The notes below the pieces were generated by a model. It did not search any database. It was not told where the DNA came from and saw nothing but the letters and a program-made list of their open reading frames with translations. Made by a program: the position numbers and the translations under genes. A DNA stretch of 64,000 nt from Roseobacter sp. CCS2 (GTDB lineage Bacteria > Pseudomonadota > Alphaproteobacteria > Rhodobacterales > Rhodobacteraceae): assembly GCF_000169435.1 (NCBI RefSeq), contig NZ_AAYB01000001.1, forward strand, positions 930,001 through 994,000, given 5' to 3'. Positions within the stretch are counted from its first letter, which is position 1. Each line of letters opens with the position of its first letter. Of the stretch, positions 27,673 through 37,843 are shown one piece after another.

Positions 27673-29591
27673 ACCCCAACCTCAACCCGCTTCACTTCAA
27701 TCCCAGCCGCCTGCATCGCCGTCGCGGCAACATCCACCGCGGTCAGCCCTGCATCTGCATACATCGCATCAGGTGACGCGTGATCGATGTACCGATCCGG
27801 CAGCGTCATCGTCCGCACCTGGCAGCATCCATCCAGCAATCCGTCATTGGCCAGATCATGCAGCACCATCGCGCCGAAACCGCCCCGCGACCCCTGCTCG
27901 ACCGTGATCAGTGCTTTGTGGTTGCGCAGCAATTGCCGGATCAGCGCGCGGTCCAGTGGTTTGGCAAAGCGTGCGTCAGCGATTGTAGTGCTGACACCTT
28001 GCGCCGCCAGTTTTTCCGCAGCCTTGCGACACTCCGCCAGATGCGCCCCAAAGGACAGGATCGCTACATCTGATCCCTCTTGCACGATCCGGCCTTTGCC
28101 GATCTCAATAAGCTCACCGCGTTCTGGCAGGTCAATGCCCTCGCCCTCGCCACGCGGATACCGGAACGCAATCGGCCCGTCGTCATAGGCGGCAGCGGTG
28201 CGCACCATATGCATCAATTCAAGCTCGTCTCCGGCGGCCATGACCACCATATTGGGCAATGCTGACATATAACCAATGTCAAAAGCCCCTGCATGCGTCG
28301 GCCCATCAGCGCCCACCAATCCTGCCCGGTCAATCGCAAAGCGGACAGGCAGGTTTTGCAAGGCCACATCATGGACCACCTGATCATAGCCGCGTTGCAG
28401 AAACGTCGAATAGATCGCGCAGAACGGTTTCAGTCCGCTTGCCGCCATACCAGCGGCGAAGGTCACGCCATGCTGTTCGGCGATGCCCACGTCGAAAACG
28501 CGATCCTTGAACCGCGCACCCATGATATCGACACCAGTGCCAGAAGGCATCGCGGCGGTCACTGCAACAATGCTTGGGTCCGCCTGTGCTTCGGTCGTCA
28601 ACGCTGACCCGAAAACCTTGGTGTAACTGGGCGCATTTGGCTTTGATTTGGCCTGCGCACCTGTGGCCAAGTCAAACTTTGACACCCCATGCCCACAATC
28701 GGCGCTATCTTCGGCAGGGGCATATCCCTTGCCCTTGGTCGTGCAAACATGGATCAGAACCGGGCCAGTCGCGCGGGTTCGTGCCGCACGCAGCACAGGC
28801 AAAAGCTGGGTCATGTCATGGCCATCAATGGGGCCTACGTAGGAAAAGCCAAGCTCTTCGAACAGCGTACCTGAACCGCCCGTTTGCATACCCGTCACAA
28901 GACTGCGCGCCCGGCGCGCATGATCACGTAGCGGGCCTGGCAAAGCGGCCTCAAACCCTTCGGCCATTTTATGCAACTCGCCCATGGGCGAGGCATAGAG
29001 ACCGGATAGATATTTCGACATGGCACCCACAGGCGGGGCAATCGACATCTCATTATCGTTGAGAATCACAAACAATCTGCGCCCTTCGGCACCTGCGTTA
29101 TTCAGCGCCTCATAGGCCATGCCCGCACTGATGGATCCATCACCAATCACGGCAATTGCATCGCCTGTGGGCATCCCCATGTCGCGGCCCACGGTGAAAC
29201 CCAAAGCCGCAGAAATTGACGTGCTAGAGTGCGCAGCCCCAAACGGGTCATACTCGCTTTCGGCGCGCTTGGTAAAACCAGACAAACCACCCTCTTGGCG
29301 CAGTGTACGGATACGGTCCCGCCTGCCGGTCAGAACCTTATGCGGATAACACTGGTGCCCCACATCAAAGACGACCTTATCGCGCGGCGTATCAAAAACA
29401 GCATGGATCGCCGTTGTCAGTTCCACCACACCCAAAGACGACCCCAGATGGCCACCTGTTTCAGACACCGCAGAGATGACTTCAGCACGTACATCATCAG
29501 CCAGATTGGCGATAGCGGTGTCATTCATGCGACGGATATCAGCGGGGCCCGCGATGCTATCAAGGAAGGGCGTATGGGGGCGATTGGTCAT
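27669..29591 (-). CDS. dxs: 1-deoxy-D-xylulose-5-phosphate synthase
   Basis: 640 residues, normal length. Condenses pyruvate and glyceraldehyde-3-phosphate, first step of the MEP isoprenoid pathway. ThDP-binding motif [18 protein letters not shown], catalytic [18 protein letters not shown] (Glu) and [15 protein letters not shown] are conserved. Start at ATG 29591 with AAGGTG upstream. It lies after pufX, as in Rhodobacter, but a T-tailed hairpin ends 20 bp before its start, so it may be reached only by read-through or have its own promoter in that short gap. Confidence 0.97.
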   Translation of the reverse strand: MTNRPHTPFLDSIAGPADIRRMNDTAIANLADDVRAEVISAVSETGGHLGSSLGVVELTTAIHAVFDTPRDKVVFDVGHQCYPHKVLTGRRDRIRTLRQEGGLSGFTKRAESEYDPFGAAHSSTSISAALGFTVGRDMGMPTGDAIAVIGDGSISAGMAYEALNNAGAEGRRLFVILNDNEMSIAPPVGAMSKYLSGLYASPMGELHKMAEGFEAALPGPLRDHARRARSLVTGMQTGGSGTLFEELGFSYVGPIDGHDMTQLLPVLRAARTRATGPVLIHVCTTKGKGYAPAEDSADCGHGVSKFDLATGAQAKSKPNAPSYTKVFGSALTTEAQADPSIVAVTAAMPSGTGVDIMGARFKDRVFDVGIAEQHGVTFAAGMAASGLKPFCAIYSTFLQRGYDQVVHDVALQNLPVRFAIDRAGLVGADGPTHAGAFDIGYMSALPNMVVMAAGDELELMHMVRTAAAYDDGPIAFRYPRGEGEGIDLPERGELIEIGKGRIVQEGSDVAILSFGAHLAECRKAAEKLAAQGVSTTIADARFAKPLDRALIRQLLRNHKALITVEQGSRGGFGAMVLHDLANDGLLDGCCQVRTMTLPDRYIDHASPDAMYADAGLTAVDVAATAMQAAGIEVKRVEVGV

Positions 29592-29611
29592 CTTGGCACC
29601 TTTGTGGTAAT

Positions 29612-29651
29612 AAAAAAGCGCCGCAAATGGGTGAAACCCAATTGCGACGCT
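29612..29651 (-). terminator. Intrinsic terminator of the puf operon, ahead of dxs
   Basis: On the minus strand AGCGTCGCAA (29651-29642) pairs with TTGCGGCGCT (29626-29617), one G-U pair, enclosing an inner TGGG/CCCA stem, and is followed by TTTTTT. It sits between pufX and dxs. Confidence 0.88.
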
Positions 29652-29655
29652 AGTC

Positions 29656-29763
29656 TCCTGTAGCCAACAGGAAGGGAACTGGGGTCGAAACCCCAATATC
29701 GGGCCAGCCAGGGAGGGTAGCCCGATGGCATAGAATCAGGCGGTGCGTCGCGCGCCGCCTGAT
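29656..29763 (-). other. Array of stem-loops in the pufX 3' region
   Basis: Four successive hairpins between pufX and the terminator: 29735-29747/29751-29763 (13-bp stem, ATCAGGCGG core); 29698-29704/29720-29726 (ATCGGGC/GCCCGAT); 29680-29685/29690-29695 (TGGGGT, CGAA loop); 29656-29660/29668-29672. Likely block 3' exonucleases and stabilise the puf message, by analogy with other puf mRNAs. Confidence 0.8.
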
Positions 29764-29773
29764 CCAATCTCAC

Positions 29774-30010
29774 TCAGACGTGCACAGCCTCTTCGACCAC
29801 TTCGATCATCAGCGATGACCGGTTGATCGGGTCGGGCGTTTCACGGCTTTGTTCCGGCAGGATGCGCCCGATAAAGGCCATCGCAGCAATCACGAACCAC
29901 AAGGCAAGGACAAACACAGCCGCGTAACCTGCACCTTTGAGCATCAAGAGCGTGATATCGGCGGTTAGCCTGCTCTTTTCGCTCATGTCGAGGATGTTAT
30001 CGTTTTTCAT
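29774..30010 (-). CDS. pufX: Reaction centre-LH1 core protein PufX
   Basis: 78 residues. One membrane helix preceded by LLMLKGAGYAAVFVLALWFV and followed by GRILPEQSRETPDP; these align with the PufX landmarks MMKGAGWAG and GRMLPIQENQAPAP of Rhodobacter sphaeroides. PufX breaks the LH1 ring and allows quinone exchange. Start at the second of two tandem ATGs (30013, 30010): AAGGAG, which overlaps the pufM stop, is 7 nt from it. Last gene of the puf operon, in the place where many roseobacters have cytochrome gene pufC. Confidence 0.85.
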   Translation of the reverse strand: MKNDNILDMSEKSRLTADITLLMLKGAGYAAVFVLALWFVIAAMAFIGRILPEQSRETPDPINRSSLMIEVVEEAVHV

Positions 30011-30021
30011 CATCTCTCTCC

Positions 30022-30948
30022 TTAGTTCACTGGGGCATAGCCGTGGACTTGCGCCCAAACGAACCAGTTATCAACAACCGTGCCGGTCAACAGGATCCCG
30101 ATACCGCCTGTCAGCGTTGTCAGGACTGCGAACCACCACGCCCAGCGGTGGATACCTTCCATGGTGGCGTTAAAGCCCATGGTCCAGCGCCAGAACAGTG
30201 CAGCACGCTCGGTCGCAGTGCCGCGGTCAACGATCTGTTCAATCTCGCGTTCGCCGCCGAAACGGCTGACCGCAAGGATTGTTGCACCGTGCATCGCAAA
30301 CAGCAGGGCTGATCCATAAAGGAACACAATGCTCAAAGCGTGGAACGGATTGTAGAACAGGTTGCCATATGTGATCGAAAACAGGTTCGTCCAATCAAGG
30401 TGCGAGAACACACCGTAAGGCACCATCTCTGACCAGTCGCCCATCAGGATCGGACGGAACAGACCCAGCACAAGGAACAGCCAGATCGCAGAGGCAAAGG
30501 CCCATGCAACATGTTTCCCCATACCCAGTGCTTCGGCCCGCAGGTACGTGCGCACCCACCATGTGATCACAGAAATCAGCAAGAAGAACGACGCGATCAT
30601 GAAGTAGCCGCCGTCATTCATGGGTGGCATACTTAGACCATAGCCCGGTGAAGGCGGATCCAGCGACAGCCAAAATAGATCCCGCAAAAAGATTGCCGGG
30701 TTATAGTCAGCCTGCGCCCAGAAGGACAAACCCACCATGACAAACCAGATCAAACCGGTCGCCAGTGAAATCACCCCGAAAGAGCCCAGATAGATCGGCC
30801 CCAACTGTGCGTTCCCGAACAAGCCTGCAAGTTTTGAGAAACCTGCACCCTTGCCCCGGTCAATTGCGGCACCATCGTATCCGTCGATGCCCATTTCAGG
30901 TGGTCCTTGGACCTGAACCTGCGTGAAGATGTTTTGATATTCAGCCAT
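30022..30948 (-). CDS. pufM: Photosynthetic reaction centre M subunit
   Basis: 308 residues, five membrane helices. Ligand residues are present: His in SHLDWTNLF (bacteriochlorophyll), [16 protein letters not shown] and GIHRWAWWF (non-haem iron), with the Glu of [12 protein letters not shown] as the additional iron ligand. N-terminus [15 protein letters not shown] is typical. SD and start lie 13 bp after pufL; its TAA forms part of the pufX SD. Confidence 0.98.
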   Translation of the reverse strand: MAEYQNIFTQVQVQGPPEMGIDGYDGAAIDRGKGAGFSKLAGLFGNAQLGPIYLGSFGVISLATGLIWFVMVGLSFWAQADYNPAIFLRDLFWLSLDPPSPGYGLSMPPMNDGGYFMIASFFLLISVITWWVRTYLRAEALGMGKHVAWAFASAIWLFLVLGLFRPILMGDWSEMVPYGVFSHLDWTNLFSITYGNLFYNPFHALSIVFLYGSALLFAMHGATILAVSRFGGEREIEQIVDRGTATERAALFWRWTMGFNATMEGIHRWAWWFAVLTTLTGGIGILLTGTVVDNWFVWAQVHGYAPVN

Positions 30949-30961
30949 TGTTCATATCCTC

Positions 30962-31792
30962 CTACAGATCGACCCACCAAGGGAGTTCATAGTACCAGTC
31001 CCACCAGATGATCCATTCTTCGAACCAGACGGTGCCGGAAATCACGATACAAATCGCAGACCAGAAACCAGCGTTCAGCGCCAGAAACAGGCCGAGGCGG
31101 TGAATCCCCAGTGGCCCGATCGAGTAGCCGATCAAATCACGAAAGTACGTATCTTCATGATCAGGTGACTTGATCTCTTGGCCTTTGGGCGGGTTCACTG
31201 CCGACAATACCAAGGAACCGTGCAGCGCAAGTGCAAGCGTGGTCGTGAAGAAGAACGTGATCGCGATCATATGCGCGGGGTTGTAGTGAAAGTTGCCATA
31301 AGCATAGCCCACGTTGTTGACCCAATCGAGGTGGCTGAAAATGCCATATGGGAAACCATGCCCCCAGGCACCCAGAAGCACAGGGCGGATCACGACAAGT
31401 GTGACATAGGCAAAGATCGCAACGCCAAAGGCAAAGGGTACGTGATATCCAATGCCCAATTTGCGGCATATCTCGACCTCGCGCATCATCCAGCTGACGA
31501 ATGCGCCGACCGCACAGATCGTGATGATCTGCCAAAGGCCGCCTTCCATCAGCGGTGCAGCACCCAAACCGTATTCAAGCGGCGGCGGGTCGATGGAAAT
31601 CAACCACGGGTTCCATGTGGGGCCTTGGCTGGCCCCGTAAAAAATCAATATCGTCCCAAGGACGGCGAAAAAGAACGTCGTGACCCCGAAGAAGCCCACA
31701 TAAAATGGCCCCACCCAAAAGTCGAACAGATCACCGCCTACCAATGTCCCGCCACGGACCCGGTATTTTCTCTCGAAGCTGAGCTGTGCCAT
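30962..31792 (-). CDS. pufL: Photosynthetic reaction centre L subunit
   Basis: 276 residues from ATG 31792 ([20 protein letters not shown], the standard PufL N-terminus); longer in-frame starts lack homology-like sequence. Pigment and iron ligands: [25 protein letters not shown] and LGIHRLGLF. Pairs with PufM to hold the special pair, pheophytins and quinones. A strong hairpin separates it from pufA. Confidence 0.98.
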   Translation of the reverse strand: MAQLSFERKYRVRGGTLVGGDLFDFWVGPFYVGFFGVTTFFFAVLGTILIFYGASQGPTWNPWLISIDPPPLEYGLGAAPLMEGGLWQIITICAVGAFVSWMMREVEICRKLGIGYHVPFAFGVAIFAYVTLVVIRPVLLGAWGHGFPYGIFSHLDWVNNVGYAYGNFHYNPAHMIAITFFFTTTLALALHGSLVLSAVNPPKGQEIKSPDHEDTYFRDLIGYSIGPLGIHRLGLFLALNAGFWSAICIVISGTVWFEEWIIWWDWYYELPWWVDL

Positions 31793-31865
31793 CTTCCAAT
31801 CTCCATTCATCGACAGGCCCTGCATCCCCAATGGGTGCGCCCCGTCATCGTCAATGTCGGTGTTT

Positions 31866-31894
31866 GCTACGGGCGGAACGTGCCCGCCCGCAGC
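31866..31894 (-). promoter_or_regulatory. pufA-pufL intercistronic stem-loop
   Basis: GCTGCGGGCGG (31894-31884) and CCGCCCGTAGC (31876-31866) form an 11-bp stem with one G-U pair and a 7-nt loop; a smaller CGGC-TTTT-GCCG hairpin lies just 5' of it (31903-31914). In Rhodobacter a hairpin here gives a stable pufBA mRNA and so an excess of LH1 over reaction centres. Confidence 0.85.
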
Positions 31895-31916
31895 TTATTT
31901 TTGCGGCAAAAGCCGA

Positions 31917-32075
31917 TTACATTCCGCCACCAAAGGCGAGTTGGAACCAGTTTGTGCTTTCATTGCTCAGCAGGACGAGGTGAATCATCGCTGCGAGAAG
32001 GAACAGGAATACGCCCTGAGCCACGAAAACGCGGCGTGGGTCGAATACCAGCCAGATCTTGTAGAACTGTGCCAT
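31917..32075 (-). CDS. pufA: Light-harvesting 1 alpha polypeptide
   Basis: 52 residues, too short for most gene callers. [20 protein letters not shown] then [21 protein letters not shown]-terminal KIW.VFDPRR and the bacteriochlorophyll-binding His32 in AAMIHLVLL are the LH1-alpha signature, with the Trp of TNWFQ downstream. SD GGAGGAA is 5 nt upstream of the ATG at 32075. 12 bp after pufB. Confidence 0.97.
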   Translation of the reverse strand: MAQFYKIWLVFDPRRVFVAQGVFLFLLAAMIHLVLLSNESTNWFQLAFGGGM

Positions 32076-32087
32076 GTGCTATTCCTC

Positions 32088-32243
32088 CTACCAGCTGAAC
32101 CAAGGAAGCTTGATGTACGTCAGCACGTGAGCAACGACGGCAACGATCGTGAAGATCGTAAACCCGCTCATGTAGACTGCGTGCAGCTCTTGGGCCTGCT
32201 CGTCAGTGAGACCTGTGAAAGACAGGTCAGATTTGTCAGCCAT
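32088..32243 (-). CDS. pufB: Light-harvesting 1 beta polypeptide
   Basis: 51 residues. [20 protein letters not shown] then [20 protein letters not shown] and LPWFSW: the two His (ELHAVY and VAHVLTY, the latter binding bacteriochlorophyll) and the C-terminal PWFSW are LH1-beta signatures. ATG at 32243 with GGAGAC upstream; the longer reading frame to 32378 is not coding. Upstream 144 bp to pufQ is rich in hairpins. Confidence 0.97.
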   Translation of the reverse strand: MADKSDLSFTGLTDEQAQELHAVYMSGFTIFTIVAVVAHVLTYIKLPWFSW

Positions 32244-32387
32244 GTTTTGTCTCCAAAATAAAGTACTGACGCCGCGCACCCCCCGCGGCCGGGTTACGAC
32301 AGAAGCTCTTCCTCTGCCCCAATCCATCACCCCGGGGGGGAATGATGAACATCGGATGCCCTTGCGGGCAAATGTCATACCTGCGGA
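32244..32387 (-). promoter_or_regulatory. pufQ-pufB leader with stem-loops
   Basis: Contains hairpins TGCCC-TTGC-GGGCA (32357-32370, just after the pufQ stop) and GCCGCG/CGCGGC (32271-32276 and 32284-32289), plus a CCCC/GGGG palindrome (about 32330-32340). In Rhodobacter this interval is a processing and stability region for pufB mRNA; that role here is inferred. Confidence 0.6.
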
Positions 32388-32612
32388 TCAAGCGCTGAAG
32401 ATCTGCGGCGTAATAATGCGGGCCTGTGTCCAGGCCTTTGCGAATGGGCCTTTAGCTGGCATTTCCATCCGGCGCGCCGCAGACAACACCCATGTCAGGA
32501 TGCACAGCGGCAGCGTGGCCAGAAAGATCAGCCCGAAGTAGGCATAATATTCACGTTTTGGTGGTGCCGTACGTGCGCGCAGCACTGGGGCATCTGTTGT
32601 AAAATCGGTCAT
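32388..32612 (-). CDS. pufQ: PufQ, bacteriochlorophyll-delivery/assembly factor
   Basis: 74 residues. [20 protein letters not shown], one membrane helix, and the C-terminal [20 protein letters not shown] (conserved ..A..AR.ITP.IFS.) identify PufQ. It promotes bacteriochlorophyll synthesis or transfer and is required for normal pigment levels in Rhodobacter. Its ATG overlaps the bchZ stop by 4 bp, linking the bch and puf parts of the superoperon. Confidence 0.92.
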   Translation of the reverse strand: MTDFTTDAPVLRARTAPPKREYYAYFGLIFLATLPLCILTWVLSAARRMEMPAKGPFAKAWTQARIITPQIFSA

Positions 32613-34069
32613 GTCCGTCCTCCCGAGGATGGTTGCAGTGTCTCGACGGTTTCCAGAACAACCCGGTCATTACCGGCATCGAGGGCCGCACGCTCTGCTG
32701 CGTCGCGCAGCGTTTTGGCGGCAGAAATACGGGTCAAGATCGGGTGTGTTGCCACGATCTCATCCAGTTTGGCTTGCGCATCAGGATCCCAAGGGAAATC
32801 ACGGCGCAGCGGTGTCAGTGTGGCGTCGGTCGCATCCATATCGGTGCCCAACGGCAGGATATGGAACAGCGCATCAAACAATCCGTTGCAGACCTCTTGC
32901 AGCAGATAGGTCGCACCGGCGTAGCCCATAAACGGCGTGCCCGTGGCCCTGCGGATCGCAGCACCGGGAAAGCTGGCGGGAATGAATACCGGGCTGGGGC
33001 CGTGCCCCGCCTTCATCTCGGCCATATACATTTTTTCGTTGATAGAGCCCAAAACGATCAAAGGGCGCTTGGTATGCAGCAAGCTGCGCACTTCATCGTT
33101 GTTGGTTTTCTTGCCGCGTGTCCGGGCCACAGCGAAGGCACAGGGGAAACCTAGATCACCTTCAAGGAAGTGACGGACGCCACGGGCATAAGTTTCATTG
33201 GCAACAATCGCAAATTCAGCCGTTGCAAAGAAATCTTGCGTCACAGAGCGCCATAAATCCCAAACCGGTTTGATGGTGGAATGCTTCTCTTGCTCGATGA
33301 ACGGTTCAGGGTCCAGACCCGTTAATTCACCCAGCTTGCGCAGGAATTTCGTGGTAGAATCAATGCCAAAGGGCGCTTGCAGATAGGGCTTGCCCAGCAC
33401 CTCACACAGACCGCGACCGAACTCGCGGTACATCGTAACGTTCACATCGGCATTCACCAAATTACGCATCTCGGCCACATGGGCTCCCAGCGGCATCACC
33501 ATGTTGATTTCAGCACCGATGCCTTCAACCAAACGGCGAATTTCAGCAAGATCGGATGGCATGTTAAACGCGCCATACATCGGCCCAAGGATATTTACCC
33601 GTGGCTTTGCACCTTCTTCGCGCTTCTTTTCCGGCGGCATCCGGCCTTTGGTCATACCAAATTCGGTAAAGATCCAGGTCATCGCACGGTCTGCACATTC
33701 CCACTGATCTTCATCAATGGTGCGGGGCAAAAAGCGTTGAATATTCGTGCCTTGTGGGGTCACACCACCGCCGATCATTTCAGCAATCGAGCCGGTGACA
33801 ACAACGGCAGGCAAAGCCGGATCAAGGGTCTGCCAAGCACGCTTCATCGCTTCCTCAGTGCCTTCACCCATTTCGGTTTCGGCAAGACCGGTCACGACAA
33901 TAGGCAACTCATGCGGTGGCAGACCGTCGGTATAGTGCAAAACGGAGGTCACAGGCAGGTTTTCACAACCGACCGGGCCGTCAATAACAACCTGCAAACC
34001 CTTCACGGCGCAGAATGCATAAACAGCACCCCAATATCCGCCTGCGCGATCATGATCGGTGACAAGCAT
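32609..34069 (-). CDS. bchZ: Chlorophyllide reductase subunit BchZ
   Basis: 486 residues. Nitrogenase-like beta-type subunit; [20 protein letters not shown] carries the P-cluster-like Cys motif, followed by [18 protein letters not shown] and [21 protein letters not shown]. With BchX and BchY reduces ring B of chlorophyllide a. Start overlaps the bchY stop by 1 bp (TGATG). Confidence 0.97.
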   Translation of the reverse strand: MLVTDHDRAGGYWGAVYAFCAVKGLQVVIDGPVGCENLPVTSVLHYTDGLPPHELPIVVTGLAETEMGEGTEEAMKRAWQTLDPALPAVVVTGSIAEMIGGGVTPQGTNIQRFLPRTIDEDQWECADRAMTWIFTEFGMTKGRMPPEKKREEGAKPRVNILGPMYGAFNMPSDLAEIRRLVEGIGAEINMVMPLGAHVAEMRNLVNADVNVTMYREFGRGLCEVLGKPYLQAPFGIDSTTKFLRKLGELTGLDPEPFIEQEKHSTIKPVWDLWRSVTQDFFATAEFAIVANETYARGVRHFLEGDLGFPCAFAVARTRGKKTNNDEVRSLLHTKRPLIVLGSINEKMYMAEMKAGHGPSPVFIPASFPGAAIRRATGTPFMGYAGATYLLQEVCNGLFDALFHILPLGTDMDATDATLTPLRRDFPWDPDAQAKLDEIVATHPILTRISAAKTLRDAAERAALDAGNDRVVLETVETLQPSSGGRT

Positions 34070-35673
34070 CAGATCATCTCCTGCGCTTTGGCGGCGCGCG
34101 CCATTTTATCAAGCTTCTTCTGATGCGCGGCACGGAAATCAGGGCGCAGGTTCGGCGCGCCTTCCCAGACACCGGCGGTGTCTTCATTGCCTACGCCCTC
34201 AAAGAACGCGCGCATCGTGTCCATTTTCTCTTTCCCGGCAATCGCGGCATTCACGACCTGCGCCAATGAACCGGCACCGGCAGGGCCCATAAGTGGCCGT
34301 GCGGAAATGAGGTTGGTAAAGTAAAGCGACGGAATACCGTGTTCCTTGGCGTGTTGCACAACAGGTGTCGTGCCAATCGCCAGATCAGGTTTGATCGCAT
34401 CGACGGCGGCCAGATCATCTTCAAGTGAGGCACGATAGACAACCTTCACGCCCTTCGCAGCAAGCCATTCAGCATCCGGGCGCGACCATTCTGTCTTGGG
34501 GCAAGCCGTACCGACATAAGGCACATCAGCGCCGCTTTCGATCAGCAGGCGCGCGACCAACAACTCGGACCCTTCGTAACCTGAAAGGGTCACGGTCCCA
34601 TTAATCTTGGCGCCCTCAAAAGCCCCTTTTATCGCAGGCAAGAACGCATTCTGTGCCGCTGCAATCTGATCAGGCTTCACATTATAAGAATCACCAATCG
34701 CAGCCAGCCAGTCAGCCGTGCCGTCATGGCCAACAGGGGCAGAGCCCACAATTTTGCGACCAGCGCCCTGAAATTCACGGATAGCAGAGGTGTAGAACGG
34801 ATGGATCGCCGCCGCGACACCACAATCGAGCGCTGCGTAAAGTTCGCGCCATTCACGTGTCGGCACAACCGGACCAGCGGCAAGGCCCATGGGGGCCAGC
34901 ATCGCGCCGATCATCATTGGATCGGCTGGGAACATTTCGCCCAATAGCGCCACAGTCGGACGGTCTGACTTGCCACCAACGGGGGCTTGCACTGGGCCTG
35001 CGGCAATCTCTTCGCGGGCATAGGCCAGCATTGCACCAGCCAAGACATCCTTGGCCTCAGCGTGGGTCGGAATGCCAAATCCCGGCACATCAATGCCCAC
35101 GATCCGCACGCCGTTAATCTCTTTGGGCAACAGCCGCAGCGGCACGCCAGACGCGGTGGGGACGCAAAGGTTCGTCACCACAATCGCGTCATAGCGATCA
35201 GGATCAGCCATATCATGCACACTCTCGCGGATGTCCTCGAACAGCTTACCGGTGACCAATGTCTCGGAATTAAACGGCACATAGCCGACAGACCGACGCG
35301 CACCGTAGAAGTGCGACACAAACGTCAGGCCATACACACAGCAGGCAGAGCCAGACAAAACCGTCGCAACACGCTTCATCCGCAGGCCAACGCGCAAAGA
35401 CCCGAACGCAGGACACATGCTCTGCGGTTGATCGTGGGGACCTTGCGGATAATCCTTGGCGTATTGATCCAAAATATCAGATTTGCCAGCGGCACGCGCT
35501 GCGGCTTCCATTGACCCGGCACTTGCCGTGCAACCACCCTCGAGGGCAGTCGCCTGCGTGCCAGCGTCCAGCATGTCAGAGGTTTCTTCACGCGCAACAC
35601 CCTCGATGATCTGAACTTGTCCAGCGTCATCATAGCCAACCTCATAGCCTTGGGTGTCAGCATCATGCGTCAT
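34069..35673 (-). CDS. bchY: Chlorophyllide reductase subunit BchY
   Basis: 534 residues. Nitrogenase-alpha-like: [40 protein letters not shown] and [20 protein letters not shown] hold the Cys ligands of the shared iron-sulfur cluster. The N-terminal about 60 residues are low-complexity and variable in this family. Its first codons overlap the end of a 48-codon ORF (35663-35809) that lies between bchX and bchY. Catalytic partner of BchZ. Confidence 0.97.
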   Translation of the reverse strand: MTHDADTQGYEVGYDDAGQVQIIEGVAREETSDMLDAGTQATALEGGCTASAGSMEAAARAAGKSDILDQYAKDYPQGPHDQPQSMCPAFGSLRVGLRMKRVATVLSGSACCVYGLTFVSHFYGARRSVGYVPFNSETLVTGKLFEDIRESVHDMADPDRYDAIVVTNLCVPTASGVPLRLLPKEINGVRIVGIDVPGFGIPTHAEAKDVLAGAMLAYAREEIAAGPVQAPVGGKSDRPTVALLGEMFPADPMMIGAMLAPMGLAAGPVVPTREWRELYAALDCGVAAAIHPFYTSAIREFQGAGRKIVGSAPVGHDGTADWLAAIGDSYNVKPDQIAAAQNAFLPAIKGAFEGAKINGTVTLSGYEGSELLVARLLIESGADVPYVGTACPKTEWSRPDAEWLAAKGVKVVYRASLEDDLAAVDAIKPDLAIGTTPVVQHAKEHGIPSLYFTNLISARPLMGPAGAGSLAQVVNAAIAGKEKMDTMRAFFEGVGNEDTAGVWEGAPNLRPDFRAAHQKKLDKMARAAKAQEMI

Positions 35674-35809
35674 ACTTGACGGACTCCTTAGGCGTCGGGG
35701 TGGCGTTCAGAATGTCTTGAAGCAAGCGCAATGTCTGCGCACGCGTGGCGCGGGCCAGCATGTCTTGCACTTCCTTAAGAACGGCATTTTCGGTGCTAGG
35801 CATCATCAT
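35663..35809 (-). CDS. 48-residue ORF bridging bchX and bchY
   Basis: Starts at three tandem ATGs (35809, 35806, 35803) inside the last codons of bchX, with GGAGG 6 nt upstream of the first, and ends 11 bp inside bchY. Product [20 protein letters not shown] then ATRAQTLRLLQDILNATPTP is predicted to be largely alpha-helical. It fills a 122-bp gap that would otherwise be unusually long for this operon and would keep ribosomes moving between bchX and bchY. I do not recognise a family; role unknown. Confidence 0.65.
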   Translation of the reverse strand: MMMPSTENAVLKEVQDMLARATRAQTLRLLQDILNATPTPKESVKYDA

Positions 35810-36800
35810 AAATGACCTCCAAGCTTTCCTTGGGGGCCGCGTTTTTGCCGCGCATATCGACGTCAGTGGCAGGCACCAGTTGATAGTCGCCACCGGTGTC
35901 CTTGGCATCGAACAGACCCAGCAAACCGTCTTGATCCAGTGGGGTCGGGCGGACAGGCGGGGCAATGCCCACGGCCTCTGCCAGACCCTCAAACATTGGA
36001 CCCCATTGGCTCTCGTTCGTGCCAACGATCTGATAGTTCGCGGATTTCTTCCTCAGGTCATCGTCTTGTGGAATTGCAGCAAGGACCGGAATATTAACTG
36101 CCTCGGCGAAAGCCTGGGCTTCTCCGGTCCCGTCATCCTTGTTGATAACAAGCCCGGCCACCCCAACATTACCTCCAAGCTTACGGAAGTATTCGACTGC
36201 AGAGCAGACATTGTTAGCAACATATAAGGACTGCAGGTCATTCGATCCCACCAAAATCACTTTCTGCGCCATATCGCGCGCGATCGGCAGGCCGAAGCCG
36301 CCGCAGACCACGTCACCCAGAAAATCAAGCAGAACGTAGTCAAAGTCCCAGTCGTGGAACCCCAGTTTTTCAAGCAATTCAAACCCGTGGATAATCCCAC
36401 GGCCACCACAGCCGCGACCCACTTCGGGGCCACCCAGTTCCATTGCAAAAACACCGCCGCGCTTGAAGCAGACATCGCCAATGGCGACCTCTTCGCCGGA
36501 CAGCTTTTTCTTTGCTGATGTTTCGATAATCGTTGGGCAAGCCTTGCCGCCAAAAAGCAGGCTTGTCGTATCAGATTTAGGATCGCAGCCAATCAGCAGC
36601 ACGCGCTTGCCCATCTCGGCCATCATATGGCTGAGGTTGGCAAGGGTGAATGATTTACCGATGCCACCTTTGCCATAAATCGCGATGATCTGCGTTTTTG
36701 ACGTTGGCACACCCTGCGGCACTTCGAGCGACGGCTCTTCATTGGCCTCATCGCGCAAGCGCTGATCAAAGTCCTTCAGGTTTGGTATTTCGTCTTTCAT
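35796..36800 (-). CDS. bchX: Chlorophyllide reductase ATP-binding subunit BchX
   Basis: 334 residues from ATG 36800. NifH-like ATPase: P-loop [17 protein letters not shown], Cys ligands in [13 protein letters not shown] and [13 protein letters not shown] that coordinate the 4Fe-4S cluster between two subunits, and switch regions [13 protein letters not shown]. Delivers electrons to BchYZ. Start codon overlaps the bchC stop (ATGA). Longer frame to 36833 lies inside bchC and is rejected. Confidence 0.97.
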   Translation of the reverse strand: MKDEIPNLKDFDQRLRDEANEEPSLEVPQGVPTSKTQIIAIYGKGGIGKSFTLANLSHMMAEMGKRVLLIGCDPKSDTTSLLFGGKACPTIIETSAKKKLSGEEVAIGDVCFKRGGVFAMELGGPEVGRGCGGRGIIHGFELLEKLGFHDWDFDYVLLDFLGDVVCGGFGLPIARDMAQKVILVGSNDLQSLYVANNVCSAVEYFRKLGGNVGVAGLVINKDDGTGEAQAFAEAVNIPVLAAIPQDDDLRKKSANYQIVGTNESQWGPMFEGLAEAVGIAPPVRPTPLDQDGLLGLFDAKDTGGDYQLVPATDVDMRGKNAAPKESLEVIYDDA

Positions 36801-37735
36801 GAAGTTCCCCAATTCAAGATCATTTTCAGACACGCAGGGTCGGTGAACGCGGTCTTGTATGCGCCGCTGGCGAGGTCGGCGGGTTGTTGATGCGTAATCA
36901 GATCGGCCAATTCCAACACACCAGCCTCGACCAAGGCTTTGGTGGCGGTCATGTCATCTGGCGCCCATTCGGCGCTGATGCGAAAGCGGGCCTCTTTCAT
37001 AAAGGCGGGCGGAAAGGCGAATTGCAGCGGGGCGGTATAGAAACCCGCCAGTACAATCTCGCCCCCTTTGGCGATACGGCCAATCCAATCGTTCAGCAAA
37101 TCACCACGACCGGATGCGTCATAAACCGACTTATAATCGCGACGTTCGTCCAGTTCAGGCGTTGTTACTTCATAGCCTACGGCGCCTTCCATGCGGATGG
37201 GATCAACCTCCCACACTGTCGGCGCAGGCGCACCAGAGGCCACGGTCAAACGGGCCAGCAAACGGCCAAGAACACCGTGGCCGATAATCAAATCAGGGAC
37301 GGCTTTGTTGGGGCCAGCCATCGCATGACGTGCAGTGGCAGCCAAAGCAAGCAAAGCACCAGCAGCACCAAGACCGGAATCAATCCGGGTGACGCGTGAC
37401 GCCTTTGTCACCAGCGTTTCCGCCGCAGCCCCGAACAAACCAAATGCACCTTCATAGCAGCTTGCGCCGGGCACAAACACATGTTCGCCCACGCGGTAAC
37501 CGCTGTCGACACCCGCCTCGATCACTTCGCCGGCGGCCTCATATCCGGGGATTAAAGGATAGCCCATTCCGGGGAACGGCGGCATTTCACCTGTCCAAAA
37601 CAGCTTTTCCGTACCAGTAGAGATGCCAGAATGCTTGATCGCGACGACAATATCATCAGCCGCAGGGGATACGATTCCCACCTGATCAATCGCCAATTTA
37701 CCTGGCGCTGATAGGATAACGGCCTTTGTTTGCAA
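36797..37735 (-). CDS. bchC: Bacteriochlorophyllide a dehydrogenase BchC
   Basis: 312 residues from a TTG start at 37735, which has GGAG 7 nt upstream and gives [20 protein letters not shown], the usual BchC N-terminus. Medium-chain dehydrogenase fold with [20 protein letters not shown] and [12 protein letters not shown]. Oxidises the 3-hydroxyethyl group of bacteriochlorophyllide. First gene of bchCXYZ-puf; its promoter region carries two PpsR-type palindromes and a TTGACA-N16-TAAACT element. No ATG in frame has an equal SD. Confidence 0.94.
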   Translation of the reverse strand: MQTKAVILSAPGKLAIDQVGIVSPAADDIVVAIKHSGISTGTEKLFWTGEMPPFPGMGYPLIPGYEAAGEVIEAGVDSGYRVGEHVFVPGASCYEGAFGLFGAAAETLVTKASRVTRIDSGLGAAGALLALAATARHAMAGPNKAVPDLIIGHGVLGRLLARLTVASGAPAPTVWEVDPIRMEGAVGYEVTTPELDERRDYKSVYDASGRGDLLNDWIGRIAKGGEIVLAGFYTAPLQFAFPPAFMKEARFRISAEWAPDDMTATKALVEAGVLELADLITHQQPADLASGAYKTAFTDPACLKMILNWGTS

Positions 37736-37796
37736 CGTTTTTCTCCCTTGTGAGGCAAATGATAGGCGTACCATTTGCGACACTCTGTCCATCCAC

Positions 37797-37824
37797 AGTT
37801 TAGCCTTACATACCATAGTGTCAA
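37797..37824 (-). promoter_or_regulatory. Putative bchC promoter
   Basis: On the minus strand TTGACA (37824-37819), 16-bp spacer, TAAACT (37802-37797). The -35 lies inside the PpsR-type palindrome 37819-37836, and a leader of about 55 nt would precede the bchC start. Inference from sequence. Confidence 0.6.
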
Positions 37825-37836
37825 TTTATTTAGACA
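37819..37836. promoter_or_regulatory. PpsR/CrtJ-type palindrome at bchC (proximal)
   Basis: TGTCAATTTATTTAGACA, TGT-N12-ACA with a TGTC/GACA inverted repeat; overlaps the predicted -35 of bchC. Confidence 0.85.
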
Positions 37837-37843
37837 GCTAAAG

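Noticed and set aside
31178..32098. 306-codon rightward reading frame opposite pufL and pufA
   Set aside because: Runs across several verified genes on the other strand; product low-complexity and charged without domain.
33377..34123. Long rightward reading frame opposite bchZ
   Set aside because: Antisense shadow of bchZ, with no coding features of its own.
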